From Telluribacter humicola (GTDB taxonomy: Bacteria; Bacteroidota; Bacteroidia; Cytophagales; Spirosomataceae): 64,000 bases of DNA. Under the pieces are notes generated by a model, which saw only the letters and a list, made by a program, of their open reading frames with translations, was not told the origin of the DNA and searched no databases. The stretch is from assembly GCF_017355935.1 (NCBI RefSeq), contig NZ_JAFIQT010000001.1:2505014-2569013 (forward strand), written 5' to 3'. A program made the translations under genes and the position numbers. Below are positions 26,531 through 34,297 of the stretch, piece by piece (within the stretch, counting starts at the first letter, position 1; each line of letters starts with the position of its first letter).

Positions 26531-28217
26531 AGTGAGAAGTGCCATTGATTGTATCCTGCATCTCGCTTCGAATTTTTTTCTTGTCGATCTTTCCGACGCT
26601 GGTCTTCGGTATTTCTTTGACAAATACGATCCGATCCGGCACGTACCACTTATTCAGTTCGCCGGATTCTACCCGGTCCTGAATGGAGTCTTTGATACTA
26701 TCGGGAGTAACCTCATCGGTATAGCCCGGTTTTACCACCACCAGCGCGTGGGGACGCTCACCCCATCGTGTATCGGGTAGGCCTACTACGGCTACTTCGA
26801 CCACCCCCTCGACCTGAGATATCAGATTTTCTATATCAAGTGAAGACACCCATTCCCCTCCTGATTTGATCACATCCTTGACCCGGTCGGCAATAGCCAC
26901 GTAGTAGTCGGGACCGATAGTGGCCACGTCGCCGGTATGGAGCCAGCCGTTTCGCCAGAGCTTTTCCGAATTTTCCGGCTCTTTGTAGTAGCCCTGAGTC
27001 ATCCAGGGGCCGCGGGCCACTACTTCACCCAGCGTGTGCCCATCGTGAGGCAGGAAGTTGTCTTGCTCGTCCACCAGGTGCAGGTCCACAAAGGGAGCTA
27101 TCTTACCGGCCTTGGTACGGTAGTCTAGCTGGTCATCCATCGATAGATCCAGTTGCTCGTCGTTGAGATGTACTACCGACATGATCGGAGCCGTTTCGGA
27201 CATACCGTATCCCTGCGATACATTGATACCCAGCTTAAGGGCTGCTTTGGCCAGGCCCCGGGTAAGGGCCGAGCCCCCGATGATCACCTTCCAGCGGCTG
27301 AGGTCTACCTGCTGTACCACCGGACTATTGACCAGCATATTCAGGATGGTAGGTACACAGTGCGACAGCGTTACTTCCTCCTTGATGAGCAGTTTCAGGA
27401 GCATCTCCGGTTCGTACCGGCCCGGGTATACCTGCTTATTATTGAGCATGGTGGCTGCGTAGGGGAAGCCCCAGGCGTGTACATGGAACAGGGGCGTAAT
27501 GGGCATGTATACATCCTGATGGGTGAAGGGTAGTGCCTGGTACCCACAAAAGAACGTGACCAGTCCCATGGTGTGCATAAACAACTGCCGGTGCGAGAAG
27601 TACACCCCTTTGGGGTTACCCGTCGTGCCGGTTGTATAGAAAGTTGTAGCCATGGTATTCTCATCGAAATCCGGAAAGTCGTACTGGTCAGAAGCCCCTT
27701 TCAGGAGCTGTTCGTACTCGCCGGCCACCTCAAACGAGGTAGTGGGCAGGGGCGGTTTTTCAGAGCCGTATACCTTATCGCTCAGGATGACAAACTTCTG
27801 CACCGTAGTGATCTGATCTTTGATGGCTTCCATAATGGGCAGGAAATCTTCGTGTACCAGCAGCACCTTATCTTCGGCGTGGTTGATGGTATAGAGGATC
27901 TGAGCGGGTGAGAGGCGCACATTAATGGTATGGAGTACTGCGCCATAGCAGGGGACGGCAAAGAAGCTCTCCAGGTAGCGGTGACTGTCCCAGTCCATGA
28001 CGGCTACGGTTTCGCCCGGTTGTACGCCCAGCTCCTCAAGTACATGAGCCAGCCGGCGTACCCGCTTATTAAATTCAATATAATCCATCCAGAACAAATC
28101 GCGGTACACGATGCGGCGCTGGGGATTGTAGCGCAGGCTCTGAGCCAGTATGGTCTTGATCAGCAGGGGCTGCTCATAGGCTGATTCGGTACGGGGTATC
28201 AGTTTGGTTTGGATCAT
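26529..28217 (-). CDS. Long/medium-chain acyl-CoA ligase (AMP-binding)
   Basis: The 562-residue product is an adenylate-forming enzyme that activates a fatty acid with ATP and CoA. The P-loop is YTTGTTGNPKG at 194-204, followed by GYGMSETAP, the TGDV hinge region, RVKDVIKSGGEWVSS and a C-terminal catalytic Lys543 in TSVGKIDKK. The GGEW-[VI]-SS pattern is typical of fatty acyl-CoA synthetases of the FadD/AlkK type. It is cytoplasmic. No beta-oxidation genes adjoin. It is divergent from the dehydratase gene across a 230-base spacer. Confidence 0.9.
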   Translation of the reverse strand: MIQTKLIPRTESAYEQPLLIKTILAQSLRYNPQRRIVYRDLFWMDYIEFNKRVRRLAHVLEELGVQPGETVAVMDWDSHRYLESFFAVPCYGAVLHTINVRLSPAQILYTINHAEDKVLLVHEDFLPIMEAIKDQITTVQKFVILSDKVYGSEKPPLPTTSFEVAGEYEQLLKGASDQYDFPDFDENTMATTFYTTGTTGNPKGVYFSHRQLFMHTMGLVTFFCGYQALPFTHQDVYMPITPLFHVHAWGFPYAATMLNNKQVYPGRYEPEMLLKLLIKEEVTLSHCVPTILNMLVNSPVVQQVDLSRWKVIIGGSALTRGLAKAALKLGINVSQGYGMSETAPIMSVVHLNDEQLDLSMDDQLDYRTKAGKIAPFVDLHLVDEQDNFLPHDGHTLGEVVARGPWMTQGYYKEPENSEKLWRNGWLHTGDVATIGPDYYVAIADRVKDVIKSGGEWVSSLDIENLISQVEGVVEVAVVGLPDTRWGERPHALVVVKPGYTDEVTPDSIKDSIQDRVESGELNKWYVPDRIVFVKEIPKTSVGKIDKKKIRSEMQDTINGTSH

Positions 28218-28337
28218 ACATCAGTACATTAAGGGTGAATAACTAAGAAGGTATATGTTGTAATAGCTTTTAAAGGATTTGGTTTTCTTAAATAGCTAAT
28301 TTATTACCTATACTTGCGTCCCTGATGGCCCGTGCTC

Positions 28338-28404
28338 CCGGCTGGAAGCCGGTCTGGTTCAGCTTATTTTGTCTGCAACCAGTACTTCCAGACAGGCAGC
28401 AGAC
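28338..28404 (+). promoter_or_regulatory. Structured leader with alternative helices before the dehydratase gene
   Basis: A GC-rich block within an AT-rich spacer. Helix A is CCGGCT-gga-AGCCGG (28338-28352). Helix B pairs GTCTGG (28352-28357) with CCAGAC (28388-28393). Helix C pairs GTCTGC (28371-28376) with GCAGAC (28399-28404). B and C cross and cannot both form as a simple nested structure, as in attenuators. No leader peptide was found. Confidence 0.35.
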
Positions 28405-28447
28405 GGACAGTAGCTAAAATACTTTTAATTCTATTTATATTACCATT

Positions 28448-29404
28448 ATGACTCCTGAAACCTTTCCTTCGCAGGCCATTATAGAGCAAACTCATGAGCT
28501 GATTCGCCACTACATTCATCGCACCCCTGTGTTCACCAATAGCACCATCAACCAGCAGTGTGGCGTGGAAGTCTACTTTAAGTGTGAGAATTTTCAGAAG
28601 ATCGGTGCTTTCAAAGCACGCGGGGGAATCAACGCAGTGCTCTCGCTACAGGAATCCGAACGCACCAACGGCATTACTACTCATTCGTCGGGTAACCATG
28701 CGCAGGCTATTGCTTACGCGGCCCGTCAGGTGGGGGCCAAAGCATACATCGTGATGCCTGACAACTCGCCCAAAGTAAAGATCAACGCTGTACTGGGCTA
28801 TGGTGCTGAGATCACCTTCTGCCCCAACACCCCCGAAGACCGGGAGGCAGCCGTGCAGAAGATCGTAGCGCATACGGGCGCGACTTTTATTCACCCGTTT
28901 AATGACTACCGGGTTATAGCTGGACAGGCTACTGCCGCTAAGGAACTACTGGAACAGGTAGAGGATACCCTGGATGTACTGATGGCACCCGTGGGTGGTG
29001 GAGGGCTCCTGAGTGGAACGGCCCTGTCTGCGCACTACTTCTCGCCCACAACTGAGGTGATCGCCGGTGAGCCCGAAGGAGCGGCTGATGCCATTCTTTC
29101 CTTCAAATCGGGACAAATAGAGCGGGCACCCTTTGTGAAAACCATCGCGGACGGGTTGCTGACCCCGCTTGGTGACAAGACCCTGGCCATCATCAGAGAG
29201 CACGTAAAGGAGATACTGATCGTGTCGGACGAGGAGATCGTGGCAGCCATGCGCCTGCTTTGGGAGCGTATGAAGATCGTGGTTGAGCCCTCGGGAGCCG
29301 TACCCTTCGCTGCCTTGATGAAGCATAAAGACTTGTTTGCCGGTAAGAAGGTAGGTATAGTACTGACAGGGGGAAATGTTGACCTCGGAAAGCTTCCCTT
29401 CTAA
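28448..29404 (+). CDS. PLP-dependent serine/threonine dehydratase (or serine racemase)
   Basis: The 318-residue product is a fold-type-II PLP enzyme. Lys56 in GAFKARGG is the cofactor lysine, SSGNHAQ (80-86) is the substrate loop, and VGGGGLLSG binds the phosphate. There is no ACT or regulatory domain, so it is the catabolic-type deaminase or a serine racemase, not biosynthetic IlvA. It converts threonine or serine to 2-oxo acid and ammonia, or racemises serine. It stands alone with its own terminator; no isoleucine genes are nearby. Confidence 0.88.
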   Translation: MTPETFPSQAIIEQTHELIRHYIHRTPVFTNSTINQQCGVEVYFKCENFQKIGAFKARGGINAVLSLQESERTNGITTHSSGNHAQAIAYAARQVGAKAYIVMPDNSPKVKINAVLGYGAEITFCPNTPEDREAAVQKIVAHTGATFIHPFNDYRVIAGQATAAKELLEQVEDTLDVLMAPVGGGGLLSGTALSAHYFSPTTEVIAGEPEGAADAILSFKSGQIERAPFVKTIADGLLTPLGDKTLAIIREHVKEILIVSDEEIVAAMRLLWERMKIVVEPSGAVPFAALMKHKDLFAGKKVGIVLTGGNVDLGKLPF

Positions 29405-29440
29405 CCATCAGTAAAGGTGTAGTTGGACGGTTTGAAACAG

Positions 29441-29471
29441 ATAAAGCCTGAGCGGTTAGCTCAGGCTTTAT
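29441..29471 (+). terminator. Terminator after the dehydratase gene
   Basis: Perfect 13-base stem ATAAAGCCTGAGC against its complement around GGTTA. The T run is short (CTTTAT), so it is a moderate terminator. Confidence 0.75.
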
Positions 29472-29640
29472 GCTTGGTATCTTGTTGACACATAGCGGAG
29501 TATACAAACATTTTTTTTAAGAGGTAGTTGTATGAAAAATGGTATAGTTTATGCTTAAAGTTGTGAAGTTCTCAGGTTGGACTAATCCTTCTTTATTTTA
29601 TATTATAAAAAGTTAAACATACCTGTCAAGGCATTTAGTA

Positions 29641-29671
29641 TTGCGATGAAATGAGTTGAAATTTATATTTG
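29641..29671 (+). promoter_or_regulatory. Consensus Bacteroidota promoter
   Basis: TTG at 29641-29643, exactly 20 bases of spacer, then TATATTTG at 29664-29671, a full TAnnTTTG match. It ends 48 bases before the ATG at 29720. A possible TTG start at 29669 would lie inside the -7 box, so this site supports the later start. Confidence 0.65.
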
Positions 29672-29719
29672 AGGTTCCATTTTATTCCAAACATAAGTAC
29701 AACTAAGAATACCTGTCGT

Positions 29720-30019
29720 ATGGCTACATTTGTTAGTTGCCCCGGCCAAAATCAAGCAGTGAATCTGGATAGCGTTGATACCATCACGCTGATTGATACC
29801 AACAATCACCAGTACTGCATCGAATTCTACAAAAAAATCATGGTGCAGATTCCGACGCAGGTAGCATCGTGGTCATTTGAATCTAAAAAAGAAAGAGACG
29901 CGGTATATAACCTGTTAAAAGCAAAGCATTTCTCGGAGTTGTTGGCTGATACCTTTCCGGAAGGAAGATTTATTCGCTCCGGGGATATCACCAAGTCTAA
30001 CGGCTCAAACGGAAACTAG
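29720..30019 (+). CDS. Small cytoplasmic protein of unknown function
   Basis: From the ATG at 29720 the product is 99 residues, MATFVSCPGQNQAVNLDSVD onwards, with alternating strands (TITLIDTNNHQYCIEFYKK), a helix (SKKERDAVYNLLKAKHF) and a polar Ser/Asn/Gly tail. No signal peptide and no family that I recognise; the layout resembles small PH-like or single-domain beta-alpha folds. The consensus promoter immediately upstream makes it likely to be expressed. An extended TTG start at 29669 is rejected because it sits in the promoter. Confidence 0.68.
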   Translation: MATFVSCPGQNQAVNLDSVDTITLIDTNNHQYCIEFYKKIMVQIPTQVASWSFESKKERDAVYNLLKAKHFSELLADTFPEGRFIRSGDITKSNGSNGN

Positions 30020-30071
30020 AGTACAAAGCTTTATCAGGAGCAGTACATCAGCTGTTTATTCGTTAGTTAGG

Positions 30072-30554
30072 TTAGAATAAGCACTTGGCATACTCCTGAA
30101 ACCTTTCCGATTTCTTTTTTACAATATCTTCCTTATAGTCATCGATTTCCAGGGCTTTGATTGGGTTAGTACCCAACAGAGCCACTGTACCGCGGTCTAA
30201 TAAGGCTGTGTAGGTGTATACATGCCTGCCATCCTGGATGTGGTAGTCAAGTTCGCCATCCAGCCGGAGCGGCTTATGATCATGCAGATATAGTTTGGCT
30301 ACTTTGGGTTTTCTGAGAGCCTTCGCTCCTGCTACCCGGATGGTAGTCACGTAGGTGGTATCTTTCCCCTTGATCACCCGCGCAAGGTACATCGATTCCT
30401 CAATGGGCGAATGGGTAATCGTAGAGCCTTCGGAGGTAGTGGTTTCGATGCCCGGACAGTCGGCCCCGGACACTGATAGAGCAGAATGGGTGGAGGCGGA
30501 ACTCACGAACAGTTGCACGGAGACTAGCAGGGGCAGTAGCAGTTGGGTTTTCAT
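30072..30554 (-). CDS. Secreted protein of unknown function
   Basis: The 160-residue frame has a signal peptide (about 1-25, LLLPLLVSVQLFVSSAS) and a mature beta-rich domain with DTTYVTTIRVAG, KVAKLYLHDHKPLRLDGELDYHI and HVYTYTALLDRGTVALLG. It ends with a charged helix and a Cys three residues before the end. No family is recognised. It lies 85 bases downstream of the SDR gene on the same strand. Confidence 0.6.
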   Translation of the reverse strand: MKTQLLLPLLVSVQLFVSSASTHSALSVSGADCPGIETTTSEGSTITHSPIEESMYLARVIKGKDTTYVTTIRVAGAKALRKPKVAKLYLHDHKPLRLDGELDYHIQDGRHVYTYTALLDRGTVALLGTNPIKALEIDDYKEDIVKKKSERFQEYAKCLF

Positions 30555-30639
30555 ACGTTGAGCTGATAGAGGATTAGCGGCTCAAATTAATGGATTAGCC
30601 CAATATTCCTGCTACTGGTCCCTAATTCTCCGCTATTAC

Positions 30640-31455
30640 TTAGCCAAAGGCTGACTCCACCGAGCCGCCGTCTACTCGGTAGTTACTGCCGTTGACGTAG
30701 CTGGCCAGCTCAGAACTAAGGAAGGCAATCACTGCGGCTACCTCCTCGGGCTGTCCGCGCCGGTGTACCGCTATGTGGGGGCGTTTGTTTTTCAGAAACC
30801 AGTCTACTACTTCTTCTACGGAGGAGTTTCGTTCCTTGGCCAGTTCTTCCATCATGGCGTTGGTCATGGGAGTCTCCACGTAAGCGGGCGATACGCAGTT
30901 GATCAGCAGACCATCGTAGGAGTAAGCCCGGGAGAGGCACTTGGTGAGGTTGATAATGGCAGCCTTGCAGGCGTTGTAGGGGCTTTCTTCTTCGTAGGGT
31001 TGTAAGGCGTTTTCGGAAGATACCAGTACCACACGACCCCAGCCCCGGGCTTGCATCTGGGGGATAAAAGCCCGGCATACCCGTATCGCTCCCATCAGAT
31101 CTATATCAATGGTTTTCAGCCAGTCGTCATCGCTGAGACTGATAAAATCGCCGGCGGCACCCCTGGCTCCGGCGCAGTTGATAAGAATATCTACTCCGCC
31201 AAACTGTTCCTGCACCTGGGCAGCCAGTTGGAGTACCTCCTCGTTTTTGGTCAGGTCCGCCGTTATAGCCACTACTTTACTGCGACCCTTGGTGTGAGCC
31301 TTCAACTCCTCGGAAGCCTTATCCAGTTTGTCCTGCGTTTTGTCTGTGAGTACTATATTTACCCCCTCGTCGGCTAGTATCTTAGCGGTAGCCAGGCCTA
31401 TACCTGAGTCACCTCCCGTAATCACTGCCGTTCTTCCTGAAATCGATAAGTTCAT
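30640..31455 (-). CDS. Short-chain dehydrogenase/reductase
   Basis: The 271-residue product is a classical SDR: TGGDSGIG at 13-20 binds the cofactor, NCAG is at 93-96, a catalytic Ser is near 147, and Tyr160-x-x-x-Lys164 is in the YNACK motif. An Asp at 37 (VLTD) after the second strand favours NAD(H). The substrate is unknown. It is cytoplasmic and its length is normal. It may be co-transcribed with the downstream secreted protein gene, though their roles do not obviously match. Confidence 0.88.
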   Translation of the reverse strand: MNLSISGRTAVITGGDSGIGLATAKILADEGVNIVLTDKTQDKLDKASEELKAHTKGRSKVVAITADLTKNEEVLQLAAQVQEQFGGVDILINCAGARGAAGDFISLSDDDWLKTIDIDLMGAIRVCRAFIPQMQARGWGRVVLVSSENALQPYEEESPYNACKAAIINLTKCLSRAYSYDGLLINCVSPAYVETPMTNAMMEELAKERNSSVEEVVDWFLKNKRPHIAVHRRGQPEEVAAVIAFLSSELASYVNGSNYRVDGGSVESAFG

Positions 31456-31538
31456 GATGGTATATAATAGATGTTGAATAAATCAGTTGAGTAGCTAACC
31501 GCCTGATGTAGATTATGGTTATGGATTGATAAAAGAAA

Positions 31539-31566
31539 AAGCGGCAGATCGGAAGATCTGCCGCTT
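31539..31566 (-). terminator. Terminator after the four-module repeat protein gene
   Basis: Perfect 12-base stem AAGCGGCAGATC/GATCTGCCGCTT around GGAA. On the minus strand it is followed by a run of T (complement of AAAAGAAAAA), so it serves the gene ending at 31609. Confidence 0.85.
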
Positions 31567-31608
31567 GCTTTAAGGCGGGGTAGAGAATACTGGTATATGC
31601 TTAAACCG

Positions 31609-33315
31609 TTACTTCTTGGGACAGTCACGTACTAGTTTCTGGAGGGTAGCTACTACAGACTTACCGGTTGCGATTCCGGGTACGGCAAAGGTTGTTTCCT
31701 TCGCGTATTTGATTTTGTCGCCGTTGGTGTATTCCTTGATCAGTTCTTCTCCGAAGCGGGTCGGAACAGCCACCTCTACATTTTTGCCTTTCACCTTCAG
31801 CGAAACTTTGTCCGCATCTATATCGTACAGATTAAATTCATACAGGTACTCATCTACTTTCTTGTTGCTCTCTTTACGGACAGAGAGGGCCACTTTGCAG
31901 GTACTTCCTTCCCGGATTTCCAGCTTTTGCTGTACCCCTACCTGACGTTCGTCAAATCCTGCCAATGAGGTACGTAGCCACGCCAGGTCGTGCGGTGCCT
32001 CTTTGTTAGAAGAAGACTTAATAATATACCTCAACAGGTGCTGCATCTGCTTGGCGGTGGCCAGATCAGGTGCCTGCAGGGCCAGTTTCTGGGTGTAGTT
32101 TTGCTGCTCCCCGTCCTTACGTACTTCAATGAGTGATTGCTTACCGGCGGTAGTGGCCTCCACCAGAAATACCTGTTTAGAAGTTTCAATCGATACCGAT
32201 GGCTCCGACAGATCCGCGAAGTTGAAGATGTACTGCTCTTCGGTTGTGCCTTTTTCCTTGGCGGTACGGTGCGAGTAGGTAGCTACCTGGGCGGCCGTAA
32301 GCGACTGCTCGTGATTCTCCTGATTGATGGTGAAGTTCTGGACCAACTGGCTCAGTTTGTGCAGTCCATCCTGCAGGCTGGTGGCCTTGGGAAGGGTATG
32401 CTCGGAGGCAGTACGGGCCAGTGGGATGGCGGTTTGCAGAGCCAGTACCAAGAGTTGTGCCTGGTCTACATCTTCGGTAGCTATGGATACTGTACGCGCG
32501 AAGCCATTCTTCTTACCATCCTGCTCCACACTAACGAATTCCTGCTTTTGCCGTATGTCAGCCTCTACCATAACCTGCTTGCGGCGTACCTGAGCTTTTA
32601 CCGACGGCTCGTGCAGATCGCCCAGGTCCCAGCCAAACTTCTCCGCCTTCTTTAACCCCTTCTTGTCATACTCTTCGAAAGTAAGCCAGGTTTGGGCGGG
32701 GTGCTTGTCGTCAAGTACGAGTGCCTGCTTGAGGGTTACATCTCCCGCGTCTATATTCTGTACATGAGCTACTAGCCAGCTACGTAGAGCCGGTAGTTCG
32801 GTTGGGAGTGAAATGGTTTTGCGCCAGGCCGCATCGGCCAGCGGAATGGCAGCCTTAAGGGCCTCTTCAACGGCACGGGCATTGTCCACATCTTTGCAAT
32901 ACAGTTCCAGAACGCTGGAGTAGTCACCCAGAACTTCATCTTCGTACGTTTTGATAACCGGCAGGCTACCCGAACGGGCACTGACCCACATGAGATCTTT
33001 GGAGTTTTCGCGCCCCACCAGATTTTTGTCCATCGCACCCAGGTTCAGTACCGCTCTCCTTTTGATGCTTTTTCCTTTGCTGTCGGTTTCTTCGGTCAGT
33101 ATATTCAGTCGATAAGGCTGTTCAGGGGTATAGCTGACTTCCTGCCGATAAGTCTTCTTGTCGGCTTTTACTTCTCCCAACTGCTTTTTCAGCTCTTCCA
33201 GATGACGGACCAGATCACCTCCCTGACCTAGAACAGCACCAGACAACAGGAGTAGCAAACAGGTGGAAAAGCACTGTAAAAAAGTAAAAAATGGACGAGG
33301 TACTGGTGTAGTCAT
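31609..33315 (-). CDS. Secreted protein built of four copies of an unrecognised module
   Basis: The 568-residue product has a Sec signal (LLLLLSGAVLGQ, cleavage near 30) and then four consecutive modules of about 125-140 residues, at roughly 34-173, 174-313, 314-443 and 444-568. Equivalent segments recur: LNLGAMDKNLV at 90-100, WDLGDLHEPSV at 229-239, FNFADLSEPSV at 364-374 and FNLYDIDADKV at 494-504, then a strand block and a helix (LKAAIPLA at 153-160, LQTAIPLA at 293-300). Each module looks like helix, several strands, helix. I do not recognise the family. No catalytic residues stand out, so a periplasmic binding or scaffold role is only inference. It is monocistronic with a strong terminator. 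Confidence 0.72.
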   Translation of the reverse strand: MTTPVPRPFFTFLQCFSTCLLLLLSGAVLGQGGDLVRHLEELKKQLGEVKADKKTYRQEVSYTPEQPYRLNILTEETDSKGKSIKRRAVLNLGAMDKNLVGRENSKDLMWVSARSGSLPVIKTYEDEVLGDYSSVLELYCKDVDNARAVEEALKAAIPLADAAWRKTISLPTELPALRSWLVAHVQNIDAGDVTLKQALVLDDKHPAQTWLTFEEYDKKGLKKAEKFGWDLGDLHEPSVKAQVRRKQVMVEADIRQKQEFVSVEQDGKKNGFARTVSIATEDVDQAQLLVLALQTAIPLARTASEHTLPKATSLQDGLHKLSQLVQNFTINQENHEQSLTAAQVATYSHRTAKEKGTTEEQYIFNFADLSEPSVSIETSKQVFLVEATTAGKQSLIEVRKDGEQQNYTQKLALQAPDLATAKQMQHLLRYIIKSSSNKEAPHDLAWLRTSLAGFDERQVGVQQKLEIREGSTCKVALSVRKESNKKVDEYLYEFNLYDIDADKVSLKVKGKNVEVAVPTRFGEELIKEYTNGDKIKYAKETTFAVPGIATGKSVVATLQKLVRDCPKK

Positions 33316-33453
33316 CTGTAAGATAGAGGTTAAAGATACATGGCTTTGATTTCAGGGAGCGAATTTGGTAAAATTTGCTGCAACTGCAAATCCCGGTGTG
33401 GTATTTGCTAGTAAATCTTACTTATATATCCTTCTCACTAAACACTACACTTT

Positions 33454-34062
33454 ATGTTAAAACCAATCCTCTATTCTGTATTATTATCTGCACTTGTGGT
33501 TATGGCCTCCTGTAAGGGCAAGCAAGGTGAAATAGGCCCTCAGGGCGTAGCCGGTGTGGCGGGTCCTGCCGGTCCTGCTGGTACCAAGGGAGACAAAGGC
33601 GACAAAGGCGAGAAGGGCGACACCGGAGCTACGGGTGCTACCGGAGCCACTGGTGCAAAAGGTGATAAGGGAGATACTGCAGGAGCCATGCAGTTTAGTG
33701 TAGGGCAGGTAGAGTCAGATAATGAACTTCATTTCAACCTGAGTTTTGATCTTTCGTCAGTAGCTAACCTGGCCTCCGTAGAAAAAGGGATGGTACTTTG
33801 CTACTATAAGAGCGCTGACTTCTGGTTTCCGGTACCGGGTGTGGTACCTCTCAACAATGGCCGACTGGGTACTATGTTATTTGCTTATCGGATGGAAGGC
33901 AAACAAATGAAGGTAGTCGTGTACTCGGCTGACATGAAAGGAAAAGAAACGGCTACTGATATCCGCGTAGTACTGGTACCGGCGCAGAATGCCCGCCTGA
34001 GCGCCGATGTTGACTACAAAAATTATCTGGAAGTAGCCAAAGCATATAATCTTCCGCTCTAA
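33454..34062 (+). CDS. Collagen-like lipoprotein
   Basis: The 202-residue product has a lipoprotein signal with Cys20 (VVMASC), then 18 uninterrupted Gly-X-Y triplets at residues 22-75 (GPAGPAGTK, GDKGDKGEK, GATGATGAT), then a globular beta-rich domain of about 125 residues. Collagen-like repeats of this type can trimerise into a rod that projects the C-terminal head from the membrane. The head (SVGQVESDNELHFNLSF onwards) is found downstream of such repeats in Bacteroidota, function unknown. Single gene with terminator. Confidence 0.85.
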   Translation: MLKPILYSVLLSALVVMASCKGKQGEIGPQGVAGVAGPAGPAGTKGDKGDKGEKGDTGATGATGATGAKGDKGDTAGAMQFSVGQVESDNELHFNLSFDLSSVANLASVEKGMVLCYYKSADFWFPVPGVVPLNNGRLGTMLFAYRMEGKQMKVVVYSADMKGKETATDIRVVLVPAQNARLSADVDYKNYLEVAKAYNLPL

Positions 34063-34083
34063 TCTTTAAAAAAATATCCTTTC

Positions 34084-34120
34084 AAAGCCAGAGCTCCATC
34101 CGGGGCTTTGGCTTTTTTTT
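34084..34120 (+). terminator. Terminator after the collagen-like gene
   Basis: A 14-base stem (AAAGCCAGAGCTCC against GGGGCTTTGGCTTT with two G-T pairs), loop ATCC, then an eight-T run. Confidence 0.9.
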
Positions 34121-34297
34121 ATACATAGTATTAGTACTTACTACTACTGTAGTTTATGACTTATTGATGCCTGTTCGTCAGGTACCTGGTGAGTAAGTCA
34201 TGGAGAAAAGATTAAGTGTAAAGGATTAACTAATTGGTAGGCTGGCATGCTTTTGTGGAGGATGAAGTAAACAAAGTTTTATTTCATCATATTGATA

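Noticed and set aside
34156..34201. ATGACTTA/TAAGTCAT inverted repeat before the sugar dehydrogenase gene
   Set aside because: Only 8 bases with a 30-base loop; expected by chance in this much AT-rich spacer.
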